Shown: positions 27,786 to 38,026, counted from the first letter of the stretch. The stretch: 64,000 nucleotides of DNA from Comamonadaceae bacterium OTU4NAUVB1 (GCA_024372625.1 CP099605.1:2666001-2730000), one strand, 5' to 3'. Numbers and translations are program-made. The notes: generated from the letters alone by a model not told the origin.

Positions 27786-28243
27786 CACAGCACGCCGATC
27801 AGCTGGACTTCGAAGGTGACCGGCTGGCCGGCGAGCGGGTGGTTGAAGTCGAACTGCACCGCGCTGTCGTTGGAGGCGACGACCGCCCCGGCGTAGCTGC
27901 CCTGGCCGTCGGGCGTGGGGAACTGCACCACGTCGCCGGTCGCGTAGCGCTCGTCGGGATCGCCCAGGCGCGCGAGCAGCGTGCGCGCCACCCACTGCAG
28001 CATCTCCGGATTGCGATCGCCGAAGGCCTCGCCCGCGGGCAGGTCGAAACGCGTGTGCGTGCCCTCGGCCAGGCCCAGCAGGCGCTGCTCGACCGCCGGC
28101 GAGAGTTCGCCGGTGCCCAGCGACAGCGTGGCGGGCTTGTCGGCGAAGGTGTTGATGATGTCGCCCGCCGGGCCGGCCAGCCGGTAGTGCAGCGTGAGGA
28201 AGGAACCGGCCGTGACGACCGCGGAGGTGGAGGGCAAAGACAA
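27785..28243 (-). CDS. fkpB: FKBP-type peptidyl-prolyl isomerase, SlpA/FkpB-like
   Basis: A 152-residue cytoplasmic isomerase with an inserted-flap domain: LTLHYRLAG at the start, [16 protein letters not shown], the flap near [11 protein letters not shown], then [13 protein letters not shown]. It acts as a proline isomerase and chaperone. The frame begins with TTG at 28243, the only plausible start in a short divergent gap with radC; the exact start is uncertain. A TATAGG box lies upstream. It is co-translated with ispH. Confidence 0.88.
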   Translation of the reverse strand: MSLPSTSAVVTAGSFLTLHYRLAGPAGDIINTFADKPATLSLGTGELSPAVEQRLLGLAEGTHTRFDLPAGEAFGDRNPEMLQWVARTLLARLGDPDERYATGDVVQFPTPDGQGSYAGAVVASNDSAVQFDFNHPLAGQPVTFEVQLIGVL

Positions 28244-28292
28244 GATGGGCGTCCCTATAAACTGAACCGACCGATTTTAGGGAGCCCTCCTC

Positions 28293-28985
28293 GTGCCTGC
28301 CGTCGCAATGACTTTCAAGGACCTGCCGCCGGACCTGCGCCCGCGCGAGAAGCTCGTCGCGCGCGGCGCCGCCGCGCTGGGCGACGCCGAGCTGCTCGCC
28401 CTCCTGCTGCGCACCGGCCTGCCGGGCAAGAACGTGCTGCAGCTGGCGCAGGAGGTGCTCGAGCGCTTCGGCGGCCTGGCCGGCCTGCTGCGCGCCAGCC
28501 TGGACGACCTCAAGACGGTCAAGGGCCTGGGTGGCACCGCCAAGCGCGCCCAGCTCGCCGCCGTGCTCGAACTCGCCCGGCGCGCGCTGGCCGAGCAGCT
28601 GAAGGCGCGTGCCGTCTTCGATTCGCCCGACGCCGTCGGCCAGTACCTGCTGCTGAACCTCGGCGACCGCCCGCACGAGGTCTTCGCGGTGCTGTTCCTG
28701 GACGCCCAGCACCGGCTGATCGCGCTGGAGGAACTGTTTCGCGGCACGCTGACACAGACCAGCGTCTACCCGCGCGAGGTGGTGGTGCGCGCCCTGCACC
28801 ACCACGCCGCCGCCGTGGTGCTGGCGCACAACCATCCGAGCGGGGACGTCGAGCCCTCGCGCGCCGACGAGCTGCTCACGCGGGCGCTGCAGGGCGCGCT
28901 GGCGCTGGTCGACGTGCGGGTGCTCGACCACGTCATCGTCGGCGCCGGACGCACCCTGTCGATGGCCCGGAAAGGATTGATCTGA
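28293..28985 (+). CDS. radC: RadC-family JAB/MPN-domain protein
   Basis: A 230-residue protein. The N-terminal UPF0758 helix-hairpin-helix region includes [13 protein letters not shown]. The C-terminal JAMM metal site is [17 protein letters not shown]. Once thought to act in DNA repair, its true role is unresolved. The GTG at 28293 is chosen because GGGAG lies eight bases before it; an internal ATG at 28308 has no such site. It shares one base with the Smr gene (TGATG). Confidence 0.93.
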   Translation: MPAVAMTFKDLPPDLRPREKLVARGAAALGDAELLALLLRTGLPGKNVLQLAQEVLERFGGLAGLLRASLDDLKTVKGLGGTAKRAQLAAVLELARRALAEQLKARAVFDSPDAVGQYLLLNLGDRPHEVFAVLFLDAQHRLIALEELFRGTLTQTSVYPREVVVRALHHHAAAVVLAHNHPSGDVEPSRADELLTRALQGALALVDVRVLDHVIVGAGRTLSMARKGLI

Positions 28986-29659
28986 TGCCCACGCCGTCCC
29001 GCCCACCTGCCAAGCCGGCGGGCCTGAAGAGCCTGTCCGACCTCAAGGGCGTGCAGCGCGCCCTGGCCGAGGCGCGCGAGCGCGAGGCCGCCGAGGCCGC
29101 CGCCCGCGCCGAGGCCGAACGCCGCCAGACGGCCGAGAAGGACCTGTTCAACCGCGCCGTGGGCGCCACGCAGCCGCTGCGCCGCGTGGCGTCGGTGCCG
29201 CTGGCGCCCGAGCGGCCGCCGCCGATCCCCGTGCAGCACCAGCTCGACGAGCAGCGCGTGCTGCGCGAGTCGCTCTCCGACGAGTTCGATGTCGAGACGT
29301 TGCTCGACGTCGACGACGCCATGAGCTTCCGCCGCCCCGGCATCGGCACCGAGATCACGCGGCGCCTGCGCGCGGGCGAGTGGACGATCCAGCAGCAGCT
29401 CGACCTGCACGGCATGCGCAGCGACGAGGCGCGCGAGGCCCTGGGCGCCTTCATCCGCACGGCCAACCGCCAGGGCGTGCGCTGCGTGCGCGTGGTCCAC
29501 GGCAAGGGGCTGGGTTCGCCCGGCAAGCAGCCGGTGCTCAAGAACAAGACCCAGCGCTGGCTGATCCAGAAGAACGAGGTGCTGGCCTTCGTGCAGGCCA
29601 AGCCGGCCGAGGGCGGCGCCGGGGCGCTGGTCGTGCTGCTAGCCCCCGTCAGGCGCTAG
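28985..29659 (+). CDS. Smr-domain protein (putative endonuclease)
   Basis: A 224-residue protein. The N-terminal half is charged, Ala/Glu-rich and probably coiled coil (about residues 20-50). A C-terminal Smr domain starts near residue 135 with the signature [15 protein letters not shown], followed by [13 protein letters not shown]. Smr domains nick DNA or cleave RNA. E. coli SmrA/SmrB are of similar layout, and SmrB cuts mRNA on collided ribosomes. It is co-translated with radC by TGATG overlap. Confidence 0.9.
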   Translation: MPTPSRPPAKPAGLKSLSDLKGVQRALAEAREREAAEAAARAEAERRQTAEKDLFNRAVGATQPLRRVASVPLAPERPPPIPVQHQLDEQRVLRESLSDEFDVETLLDVDDAMSFRRPGIGTEITRRLRAGEWTIQQQLDLHGMRSDEAREALGAFIRTANRQGVRCVRVVHGKGLGSPGKQPVLKNKTQRWLIQKNEVLAFVQAKPAEGGAGALVVLLAPVRR

Positions 29660-29671
29660 GCCGGCCCGGAC

Positions 29672-30094
29672 TCAGGTCCGCATCCAGTCGGCGGTCTGGA
29701 AGAACGAGCCGCGCAGGCGCTCGCGCAACGGCGGGTCGACGGCGATGTCGCCCATGGCCTGGTCCATGCAGGCGAGCCATTCGTCGCGCTCGCGGAGGCC
29801 GATCGAATGCCCGCCGATGCTGCGCGGCAGGTGGCGCGCGCGCAGCATCGGGTGACCGAAACGGTCGGTGTAGTGCTGCGGCCCGCCCAGCCAGCCGCAC
29901 AGGAACCAGAACAGGCGCTGGCGCGCGTTCTCCAGCGTCGTGCCGTGCACCGCGCGCAACCGCGCGTAGGCCGGCTCCAGTTCCATCAGGTCGTAGAACC
30001 GGTCCACCAGCGCCCTCACCCGCTCCTCGCCCCCGATCCATTCGAAGGGCGTGTCGAACGGTGGTTTGTCCTGGATCTGCATGGCGCCGATCAT
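29672..30094 (-). CDS. Group II truncated haemoglobin
   Basis: A protein of 136-140 residues with the 2-over-2 globin fold. The haem pocket is indicated by the YTDRFGHPMLRARHLP segment, whose last His is the expected proximal ligand, and by W residues typical of group II. It likely binds O2 or detoxifies NO or peroxide. The start at 30094 overlaps the upstream permease stop by ATGA; an internal ATG at 30082 is the alternative. It converges with the Smr gene, 12 bp apart. Confidence 0.92.
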   Translation of the reverse strand: MIGAMQIQDKPPFDTPFEWIGGEERVRALVDRFYDLMELEPAYARLRAVHGTTLENARQRLFWFLCGWLGGPQHYTDRFGHPMLRARHLPRSIGGHSIGLRERDEWLACMDQAMGDIAVDPPLRERLRGSFFQTADWMRT

Positions 30095-32604
30095 CCCCTG
30101 CGCAGGGTCTCGACGACCGGGCGGCGCAGGATGTCGCGCAGGCCCCACCAGCCCGCGGCGAGCGCCAGCGCGGCGCCGGCCAGCGCGCCGGCGACCGGCA
30201 CCAGCGGCGAGGCGCGCCAGGCGAACTCGAAGACGTAGCGCGCCAGTCCCCAGCCGATGGCCGAGGCCGCGATGCTGGCCAGGAACCCCGCCAGCAGGCC
30301 GACCCCGGCCAGCTCGGCGCGCTGCACCTGTCGCAACAGGCTGGCGCGGGCGCCGACGGCGCGCATCACGGCGAACTCCTGCGCGCGCTCCTCGCGCGTG
30401 GCGGTGACGGCGGCGAACAGCACCACCAGCCCGGCCGCCAGCGTGAAGCCGAACAGGAACTCGACCGCGCGGATTACCTGGTCGAGAACGCGCTGCACCT
30501 GGCCGATGGTGGCGCTCATGTCGACGTTGGTCACGTTCGGGTAGGCGCGCACTAGGGCGTTGTCGAAGCCCTTGGTCTCGGGCGCGCGGAAGGCGCCCAT
30601 GTAGGTCACGGGGATGTCGTCCGAGAGCCGGGCGACGCTGTACATGACGAAGAAGTTGGCGTGCAGCGAGCCCCAGTCGACCTTGCGCAGCGAAGTGACG
30701 CGCGCCTCGTTGGGCACGCCGCCGATGTCGAAGCGCAGGGTGTCGCCCAGCTTCAGGCCCAGCGTCTCGGCCAGGCCCTGCTCGACGCTCATCTCGCCGG
30801 CCGCGTCGGGCGTCCAGGCGCCGGCCACGACCTGGTTGTGCGGCGGCGCCTCGGCGCTGTTGCTGAGGTTGAACTCGCGGTCGACCAGGCGCTTGGCGCG
30901 GTCCTCCGTGTAGTCGTCGGGGCCGACCGCGCGGCCGTTGACCGCCACCAGCCGGCCGCGGATCATCGGATACCAGTCGAAGCCCTTGACGCCGCCCTCG
31001 CGCAGCGACTGCTGGAAGGCTTCGCTCTGGTCGGGCATGACGTTGATGACGAAGCGGTTGGGCGCGTCCGGGGGCGTCGCCTGGCGCCAGCTCGCGACCA
31101 GGTCGGTGCGCAGCAGCACCAGCAGCACCAGCGCCAGCAGACCGACCGCCAGCGCGCTGACCTGCACCACCGCGTAGGCCGGCCGGGCCGAGATCTGGCG
31201 CGTCGCCAGCACCAGCCAGCGCGGCGCGGTGGATTCGTTGACGGCGCGCCGCAGCACCTTCACCGCCAGCCAGCTCAGGAGCGCGAACACGGCCACCGCG
31301 CCCGCGAAGCCGCCCACCGCGATCAGGCCGAGCTTCAGGTCGCTGCTGGCCGCCAGCAGCAGCGCGACGAAGCCCAGCGCGCCCACGCCCAGCACCGCCA
31401 GCGAGGCCGGCTTGAGCCCGCCGACGTCGCGCCGGATGACGCGCAGCGGCGGCACCTGGGCGAGCTGCAGCACCGGCGGCAGGCCGAAGGTGAACAGCAG
31501 CGTCAGGCCCATGCCGATGCCGAAGGCGGCCGGCCGCAGGGTCGGCGCGGGCAGCGCGGTCTCCACCAGGCCGGCGAGCAGCAGCACGAAGGCGTGATGC
31601 ACGGCGAAGCCGATCGCCACGCCCAGTGCGCTGGCGCCCAGGCCGACCAGCGCGAACTCGAAGGCGTAGGCGCCGGCGATGGTGCGCTGGCTCTGGCCGA
31701 GCACGCGCAGCATGGCGCAGTCGTCGAGGTGGCTGGCCGCGAAGCCGCGCGCGGCCAGCGCCACCGCCACCGCGCTCAGGAGCGCGGCCAGCAGCGCCAC
31801 GAGGTTCAGGAATTTCTCGGCCCGGTCGAGCGTCTGGCGCATTTCCGGGCGGCCGCTCTCGAAGGATTCGAGCCGCGCGCCGCGCAGTTCGCCCTTCTTC
31901 AGCACGGCGTCGGCGGAATCGGTGAAGGCCTTGACGGCGGCATCGCCGCCCGCCACAGCGAATCGGTAGTTGACGCGGCTGGCCGGCTGCACGAGCGCGG
32001 TGCGCGCCACGTCGGCCTGGTTGAGCATCACGCGCGGCGAGAAGCTCATGAAGCCGCCGCCACGGTCGGGTTCCAGAACAATCACGCGCGCGACGCGCAG
32101 GCTGGCGTCGCCCAGCAGCAGCGGGTCGCCCACGCGCAGACCCAGCGCGTCGAGCAGCGAGGCATCCACCCAGACCTCGCCGGGCGCCGGGACGTCGCGC
32201 GTGGCCTGCCCGGGGGCGTCGGCGGCGGTGGTGGTCAGCAGGGTGCCGCGCAGCGGATAGCCCGGGGCGACGGCCTTGAGCGACACCAGCTTGCTCGCGC
32301 CGCCCTGGGCGTCGGTGGCGCGCGCCATGGTCGGAAAACCGTAGGTCATGGCACCCTGCAGTCCCAGCGTCGCGGCCTGCGCGGTGAAGGCGGCCGGCGT
32401 CGCGCTGTCGGTGACCAGCACGGCGTCCCCGCCCAGCAGCTGGCGGGCGTCGCGCTGCAGGCCGCCCTGGAGCCGGTCGGCGAAGAAGCCGACGGCGGTC
32501 AGCGCCGCCACGGCCAGCACCACGGCCACGATGAGCAGGCGCAGTTCGCCGGCGCGCAGGTCGCGCCACAACGTGCGCCAACCGAGACGGAGGGAGGGGT
32601 TCAT
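30091..32604 (-). CDS. FtsX/MacB-type ABC transporter permease (YbbP-like)
   Basis: An 837-residue membrane protein. One N-terminal helix and a large periplasmic domain are followed by FtsX-type helices (about 245-470), a second periplasmic domain and a final FtsX block (from about 705) with EFAVMRAVGARASLLRQVQ. It resembles E. coli YbbP, whose ATPase YbbA is usually adjacent; no ATPase gene flanks it here. The ATG at 32604 is preferred over a GTG at 32613. It may move lipids or lipoproteins (inference). Confidence 0.9.
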   Translation of the reverse strand: MNPSLRLGWRTLWRDLRAGELRLLIVAVVLAVAALTAVGFFADRLQGGLQRDARQLLGGDAVLVTDSATPAAFTAQAATLGLQGAMTYGFPTMARATDAQGGASKLVSLKAVAPGYPLRGTLLTTTAADAPGQATRDVPAPGEVWVDASLLDALGLRVGDPLLLGDASLRVARVIVLEPDRGGGFMSFSPRVMLNQADVARTALVQPASRVNYRFAVAGGDAAVKAFTDSADAVLKKGELRGARLESFESGRPEMRQTLDRAEKFLNLVALLAALLSAVAVALAARGFAASHLDDCAMLRVLGQSQRTIAGAYAFEFALVGLGASALGVAIGFAVHHAFVLLLAGLVETALPAPTLRPAAFGIGMGLTLLFTFGLPPVLQLAQVPPLRVIRRDVGGLKPASLAVLGVGALGFVALLLAASSDLKLGLIAVGGFAGAVAVFALLSWLAVKVLRRAVNESTAPRWLVLATRQISARPAYAVVQVSALAVGLLALVLLVLLRTDLVASWRQATPPDAPNRFVINVMPDQSEAFQQSLREGGVKGFDWYPMIRGRLVAVNGRAVGPDDYTEDRAKRLVDREFNLSNSAEAPPHNQVVAGAWTPDAAGEMSVEQGLAETLGLKLGDTLRFDIGGVPNEARVTSLRKVDWGSLHANFFVMYSVARLSDDIPVTYMGAFRAPETKGFDNALVRAYPNVTNVDMSATIGQVQRVLDQVIRAVEFLFGFTLAAGLVVLFAAVTATREERAQEFAVMRAVGARASLLRQVQRAELAGVGLLAGFLASIAASAIGWGLARYVFEFAWRASPLVPVAGALAGAALALAAGWWGLRDILRRPVVETLRRG

Positions 32605-32658
32605 CGCGCCCACGATAGCCGAGGGCCAAAGGGCCGGGCGGTTGCGGGTTGATCACAG

Positions 32659-32686
32659 GACAGGGATAAGAACCTGTCGCTAGACT
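32659..32686 (+). promoter_or_regulatory. Promoter region of the lipoprotein gene
   Basis: The inverted repeat GACAGG (32659-32664) and CCTGTC (32673-32678) is followed by the -10 box TAGACT (32681-32686), giving a leader of about 45 bases before the TTG start. The repeat overlaps the -35 position and could be a repressor site. Confidence 0.35.
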
Positions 32687-32736
32687 GTTTCAAAATCTTT
32701 ACGGCGGGCGTCCACGCCGTCTCGAAGGAGAACACC

Positions 32737-33111
32737 TTGCACCCACGACACCTTATTTCCGGCGCCACGGGCGCGACGCTGGCCGCGCTGGCGCTGGCCG
32801 CGTCGGCCGCCCTCGCGGGTTGCGACCGCAAGCCTTCGGCGCCGCCCGCGCCGTCGGCCGGTGGCACGTCCATGGGGCCGACCGCCGCCTCGGGCGGCGC
32901 GCCGACGGCGGGCTACCCGGCGGGCATCAAGGCGGCGCCGTCGGGCGACACGGTGGCCAAGTCCGGCACCCACGACGGTCCCGGCGAGGGCGCCACCGCC
33001 ATCGGCGGAGTGACCCCGAGCGCCAACGTGACGCCGCCGCCCATCGGCAATTCGACCGTCCCGACCGGCGGCGACGGCCGCCCCGCCACGCCCGACGCCC
33101 CCAAGCCCTGA
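32737..33111 (+). CDS. Small putative lipoprotein
   Basis: A 124-residue secreted protein. The signal peptide ends in the lipobox LAGC (C29), so it should be lipid-anchored. The mature part is Pro/Gly/Thr-rich with no recognisable domain and looks disordered. The start is TTG, fixed by a strong AAGGAG site six bases upstream (32725-32730). It precedes the formate dehydrogenase operon by 178 bp but is separated from it by a strong hairpin. Function unknown. Confidence 0.72.
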   Translation: MHPRHLISGATGATLAALALAASAALAGCDRKPSAPPAPSAGGTSMGPTAASGGAPTAGYPAGIKAAPSGDTVAKSGTHDGPGEGATAIGGVTPSANVTPPPIGNSTVPTGGDGRPATPDAPKP

Positions 33112-33122
33112 GGCCGCGCGGC

Positions 33123-33150
33123 CCGACCGGTCGCCCAGGCGTCCGGTCGG
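33123..33150 (+). terminator. Hairpin after the lipoprotein gene
   Basis: CCGACCGG (33123-33130) and CCGGTCGG (33143-33150) form a perfect 8-bp stem with further GC flanks. It sits 11 bases after the lipoprotein stop. No T-run follows directly, so it may act as a weak or Rho-assisted terminator. Confidence 0.45.
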
Positions 33151-33183
33151 TCGCGCCATCGCGGGCACGATCCGTTCTTGTTT

Positions 33184-33204
33184 CCGTTTTCCGTTTTCCG
33201 TTTT
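33184..33204 (+). repeat. Three tandem CCGTTTT units upstream of fdnG
   Basis: Three perfect 7-bp copies of CCGTTTT lie in an AT-richer stretch about 90 bp before fdnG. They may be a binding array or part of the promoter of the formate dehydrogenase operon. They are unusual in this GC-rich sequence. Confidence 0.5.
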
Positions 33205-33251
33205 CTCTCAGTCCAGTCCCGTTCGCTTGTTCCCCCACGAGAAGAATCACG

Positions 33252-33299
33252 ATGAAGCACCACAACCCTTGTCCGGCGGAGGTGTCCCTATGGACATGA
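33252..33299 (+). other. Possible 15-codon leader peptide ORF overlapping the fdnG start
   Basis: ATG at 33252 opens a 15-codon frame (ending SLWT) whose TGA at 33297-33299 overlaps an in-frame ATG of fdnG at 33296 as ATGA. GAGAAG precedes its start. It contains the fdnG ribosome site, so its translation could control access to fdnG. It may also be chance. Confidence 0.25.
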
Positions 33300-36200
33300 G
33301 TCGCCGCCAGTTCTTCCGCGTCAGCGGTGCCGGCCTGGTCGGCTCCAGCATCGCGGCGCTCGGCTTCTCGCCGGCCGCCGCGCTGGCCGAGACGCGCAAC
33401 TTCAAGCTCGCCCGCACCACCGAGACGCGCAACACCTGCCCGTACTGCTCGGTCGGCTGCGGTCTGATCATGTACAGCCTGGGCGACAACGCGAAGAACG
33501 TCGTCCCGGCCATCCTGCACATCGAGGGCGACCCGGACCACCCGGTCAACCGCGGCACGCTGTGCCCCAAGGGCGCCGGCCTGCTCGACTTCGTGCACAG
33601 TCCCAACCGCCTGAAGTTCCCCGAGGTCCGCGAGGCGGGCAGCAACGAGTGGAAGCGCATCAGCTGGGACAGCGCGCTCGACCGCATCGCCAAGCTGCTC
33701 AAGGACGACCGCGACGCCAACTTCCAGCGCACCAGCGCCGACGGCAAGATCGTCAACCGCTGGACCACCTCCGGCATGCTGGCCGCGTCGGCCTCCTCCA
33801 ACGAGACCGGCTACATCACGCACAAGGCATTCCGCTCGCTGGGGATGCTGGTCTTCGACAACCAGGCCCGCGTTTGACACGGACCGACGGTGGCCAGTCT
33901 GGCCCCGACGTTCGGCAGAGGCGCGATGACCAACCATTGGCAGGACATCCAGCATGCGGATGTCGTGCTCATCATGGGCGGCAACGCGGCGGAGGCGCAT
34001 CCGTGCGGCTTCAAGTGGGTGATCGAGGCGAAGAAGCACAACAAGGCCCGCCTGGTGGTGGTCGACCCGCGCTTCACGCGCTCGGCGGCCATGGCGGACT
34101 ACTACGCGCCCATCCGGGCGGGTTCGGACATCGCGTTCCTCTCGGGGGTGCTCAACTACCTGCTGAGCAACGACCGGATCCAGACCGAGTACGTGCGCCA
34201 CTACACCAACGCGCCGTTCATCGTCGGGCCTGACTACAGGTTCGAGGACGGCCTCTTCAGCGGCTACGACGCGGACAACCGCAAGTACGACGCCAAGTCC
34301 TGGGGCTACGCGCTCGACGAGCAGGGCATGGCGCGCGTCGACATGACGATGCAGGACCCGCAGTGCGTGCTCCAGGTGATGAAGCGCCACTATTCGCGCT
34401 ACACGCCCGAGATGGTGAGCCGCATCACCGGCACGCCGCAGGACAAGTTCCTCAAGGTCTGCGAACACATCGCCAGCACGTCCACGCCCGACCGCACCAT
34501 GACGGTGATGTATGCGCTCGGCTGGACCCAGCACAGCCAGGGCTCGCAGATCATCCGCACCGGCGCGATCATGCAGCTGCTGCTGGGCAACATCGGCGTG
34601 ATGGGCGGGGGCATGAACGCCCTGCGCGGCCACAGCAACATCCAGGGCCTGACCGACCTGGGACTGCTGTCGAACTCGCTGCCGGGCTACCTGTCGCTGG
34701 CGCGCGATGGCGAGCAGACGCTGCCGGACTACTACAAGACCCGCGCGCTCAAGCCGCTGCGTCCCAACCAGATGAGCTACTGGCAGAACTACCCCAAGTT
34801 CTTCGTCAGCCTGCAGAAGGCCTGGTGGGGCGACGCCGCGACGGCGGAGAACGAATGGGCCTTCCACTACCTGCCCAAGCTCGACAAGCTCTACGACGTG
34901 CTGCAGGCCTTCGAGCTGATGAACAAGGGCCTGATCAACGGCTACATCTGCCAGGGCTTCAACCCGGTCGCCTCGTTCCCCAACAAGCACAAGACGGTCG
35001 CCGGGCTGTCCAAGCTCAAGTTCCTGGTCACCATCGATCCGCTGGTGACCGAGACGAGCGAGTTCTGGAAGAACTACGGCGAGTACAACGACGTCAGGAC
35101 GGCCGACATCCAGACCACCGTCTTCCGCCTGCCCTCGACCTGCTTCGCGGAGGAGGAAGGCTCGCTGACCAATTCCACGCGCTGGCTGCAGTGGCACTGG
35201 AAGGGCGCCGAGCCCCCGGGCGAGGCGATGGGCGACATCGAGATCGTGGCGGGCATCTTCAACCGCATCCGCGCGGCCTACGCCAAGGACGGCGGCGCCT
35301 TCCCCGATCCGATCGTCAACCTGAACTGGCCCTACAAGATCCCGCACGCGCCCTCCCCCCAGGAGCTGGCGATGGAATACAACGGCAAGGCGCTGGTCGA
35401 CCTGATCGATCCGAAGGACCCGACCAAGGTGCTGGCCAGGGCCGGCGAGCAGTTGCCGGGCTTCGGGCTGCTGCGCGACGACGGCAGCACGTCGTCGGGC
35501 TGCTGGGTCTACTCGGGCGCCTGGACGCAGGCGGGCAACCAGATGGCGCGGCGCGACAACGCCGACCCCTACGGCGTCGGCCAGGCGCTGAACTGGTCGT
35601 GGGCCTGGCCGGCCAACCGGCGCGTGCTCTACAACGCCGCCTCGGTCGATCCGAAGACGGGGCAGCCGTGGATCGCCCGGCGCATGCTGGTGAAGTGGGA
35701 CGGCACGAAGTGGATGGGCTCGGACATTCCCGACATCCGCCCGGACGCCAACCCGATGGAGGCCGACGCCGTGCGTCCGTTCATCTTCACGGCCGAAGGC
35801 GTGGCGCGCCTGTTCGCGCCCACCGGCATGGCCGAGGGGCCGCTGCCGGAGCACTACGAGCCGTTCGAGTCGCCCCTGGTGAACAACCCGATGCACCCGA
35901 ACAACCCGGTGGCACGCGCCAACCCGGCCGCGCGGGTGTTCCAGGGCGACCTGGAGATGCTGGGCGTCCCCAAGGACTTCCCGTACGTCGCCACCAGCTA
36001 CCGGCTCACCGAGCACTTCCACTATTGGACCAAGAACGTCCGCTCCAACGCCATCATCCAGCCGCAGCAGTTCGTCGAGATCGGCGTCGAGCTGGCGGAA
36101 CTCAAGGGCATCACCAACGGCTCGCTGGTGAAGGTGAGCAGCAAGCGCGGCTACATGCGGGCGGTGGCGCTGGTCACGCGGCGCATCCAGGCGCTGCAGG

Positions 36201-36364
36201 TGCAGGGACAGACCGTGCACACGGTCGGGCTGCCCAACCACTGGGGCTTCATCGGCCTCACCAAGCCGGGCTTCCTGGTGAACACGCTGACGCCCGTCGT
36301 CGGCGATGCCAACACCCAGACGCCGGAATACAAGTCCTTCACGGTCAACATCGAAAAGGCCTGA
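33290..36364 (+). CDS. fdnG: Formate dehydrogenase-N alpha subunit, selenocysteine-containing
   Basis: A 1024-residue selenoprotein read through an in-frame UGA at 33875-33877 (residue 196, flanked by NQARV and [10 protein letters not shown]). E. coli FdnG also has Sec at 196 in a matching context. It has a Tat signal (SRRQFFR), a [4Fe-4S] site (CPYCSVGCG and later TLCPKG) and bis-MGD molybdopterin domains. It oxidises formate in the periplasm and passes electrons to FdnH and FdnI. The ATG at 33290 has GGAGG seven bases upstream. Both parts share one frame, so the stop is recoding and not a mutation. Confidence 0.97.
33888..33907 (+). promoter_or_regulatory. Bacterial SECIS hairpin for UGA recoding
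   Basis: Ten bases after the UGA, CGG and CCG form a lower stem, U33891 is bulged, and GGCCA pairs with UGGCC around a GUC loop. A bulged U and a GU-bearing apical loop are the SelB-recognised features of the E. coli fdhF element. It lies inside the fdnG coding sequence and should deliver Sec-tRNA through the SelB encoded at 40526-42466. Confidence 0.88.
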
Positions 36365-36368
36365 GCCC

Positions 36369-37376
36369 ATGTCGTCCCTTCAAACCCTCGACATCGCGGC
36401 GCGCTCGGCCACCACCGTGCAGCCGCCCGACGCCCGCCACCGCCCCCAGGTGCAGGAGGTCGCCAAGCTGATCGACGTGTCCGCCTGCATCGGCTGCAAG
36501 GCCTGCCAAGTGGCGTGCATGCAGTGGAACGACCTGCGCGACGAGGTCGGCGTCACCACCGGCACCTACAACAACCCCAACGACCTGACGCCGGACTCCT
36601 GGACGGTGATGCGCTTCGCGGAGGTCGAGCCCGAGCCCGGCCACCTCGAGTGGCTGATCCGCAAGGACGGCTGCATGCACTGCGAGGACCCGGGCTGCCT
36701 GAAGTCGTGCCCGGCGCCCGGCGCCATCGTCAAGTACAGCAACGGCATCGTCGACTTCATCAGCGAGCACTGCGTGGGCTGCGGCAACTGCGTGACGGGC
36801 TGCCCGTTCGACGTGCCGCGCATCAGCAAGACCGACAACCGCGCCTACAAGTGCTCGCTGTGCTCCGACCGCGTCACCGTGGGCCTGGAGCCGGCCTGCG
36901 TGAAGGCCTGCCCGACCGGCGCCATCCACTTCGGCACCAAGGAGGCCATGCACCAGTACGCCGACGAGCGCATCGTCGACCTCAAGGAGCGCGGCTTCAA
37001 GAACGCCGGTACCTACGACCCGGCCGGCGTCGGCGGCACGCACGTCATGTACGTGCTGCAGCACGCCGACCGCCCCGGCCTCTACAGCAACCTGCCCAAG
37101 GACCCGCACATCAGCCCGCTGGTGTCGCTCTGGAAGGGCGTGGCCAAGCCGCTGGCGGTGCTGGCGATGGTCGGCACGGTGGTGGGCAGCTTCTTCCACT
37201 ACATGAAGGTCGGCCCGGTGGAGGCCAAGGAAGGCGCCAGCGACGAGGACGAGGACGGCCACGGCGTCAAGGCCGAGATCATCGAGGCGCCGCCGGCGCC
37301 GGGGGCGCCACCGCCCTCGTCCGTGCCGCCCGTGCGGACGGTGCACGATCCCGCCGCCCCGCCGCCCCGCGTCTGA
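36369..37376 (+). CDS. fdnH: Formate dehydrogenase beta (iron-sulfur) subunit
   Basis: A 335-residue electron-transfer subunit with four ferredoxin-type cysteine sets ([35 protein letters not shown], and CSLC with CVKAC) for four [4Fe-4S] clusters. A C-terminal membrane anchor spans about residues 258-280 ([15 protein letters not shown]). A Pro-rich tail, longer than in E. coli, follows. It links FdnG to the cytochrome FdnI. It lies four bases after fdnG. Confidence 0.96.
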   Translation: MSSLQTLDIAARSATTVQPPDARHRPQVQEVAKLIDVSACIGCKACQVACMQWNDLRDEVGVTTGTYNNPNDLTPDSWTVMRFAEVEPEPGHLEWLIRKDGCMHCEDPGCLKSCPAPGAIVKYSNGIVDFISEHCVGCGNCVTGCPFDVPRISKTDNRAYKCSLCSDRVTVGLEPACVKACPTGAIHFGTKEAMHQYADERIVDLKERGFKNAGTYDPAGVGGTHVMYVLQHADRPGLYSNLPKDPHISPLVSLWKGVAKPLAVLAMVGTVVGSFFHYMKVGPVEAKEGASDEDEDGHGVKAEIIEAPPAPGAPPPSSVPPVRTVHDPAAPPPRV

Positions 37377-37392
37377 ACCAGGAGCCTCCGCG

Positions 37393-38019
37393 ATGTCGAC
37401 CGTCCGCTACCTGCGCCGCTACCGCGACGCCACGCGCATGAACCACTGGTACGTGGTGCTCATGTTCATCGCCGCCGCGCTCTCGGGCCTGGCGTTCTTC
37501 CATCCCTCGCTGTTCTTCTTCAGCGCCTTCTTCGGCGGCGGCCAGTGGACGCGCATCCTGCACCCCTTCTTCGGACTGGGCATGGTGGGGGGGTTCGCGT
37601 TCCTGTTCTTCACGATGTGGCGCGAGAACGTGCTCGACCGCGCCGACCGCGAATGGCTCGCGAAGGCGCCGGAGATGCTCAAGGGCAACAAGGAGGGCAT
37701 GCCGGCCGTGGGCAAGTACAACGCCGGCCAGAAGCTGGTGTTCTGGGCCTTCGCGGTCAGCCTGCTGCTGCTGCTGGTGACCGGCTTCATGTTCTGGAGC
37801 CCGTGGTTCGTGCACTTCTTCCCGATCACGCTGCGGCGCGTCGCCGTGGTGGTGCATGCCGCCTCGGCCGTCGTGCTGGTGGTCTCGGTGATGACGCACA
37901 TCTACGCTGCGATCTGGATCAAGGGCACCATGCGCGCCATGACGCGCGGCACCGTCACCGAGGGCTGGGCCAAGCTGAATCACCCGCTGTGGCACCGGAA
38001 GATGACGCGCGGCGAATAA
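37393..38019 (+). CDS. fdnI: Formate dehydrogenase gamma subunit, cytochrome b556
   Basis: A 208-residue membrane protein with four helices. Haem-ligand histidines include H in MNHWYVVL of helix 1 and those near VVVHAASAVVLVVSVMTHIY in the last helix. It takes electrons from FdnH to reduce quinone. It sits 16 bp after fdnH with an AGGAG ribosome site, so fdnGHI form one operon that continues into fdhE and selAB. Confidence 0.94.
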   Translation: MSTVRYLRRYRDATRMNHWYVVLMFIAAALSGLAFFHPSLFFFSAFFGGGQWTRILHPFFGLGMVGGFAFLFFTMWRENVLDRADREWLAKAPEMLKGNKEGMPAVGKYNAGQKLVFWAFAVSLLLLLVTGFMFWSPWFVHFFPITLRRVAVVVHAASAVVLVVSVMTHIYAAIWIKGTMRAMTRGTVTEGWAKLNHPLWHRKMTRGE

Positions 38020-38026
38020 TTCCTCG

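Noticed and set aside
33290-33877. fdnG as a truncated pseudogene because of an in-frame TGA
   Set aside because: The frame resumes without shift, the flanking residues match known Sec sites and a SECIS hairpin follows. Dedicated selA, selB, selC and selD are nearby.
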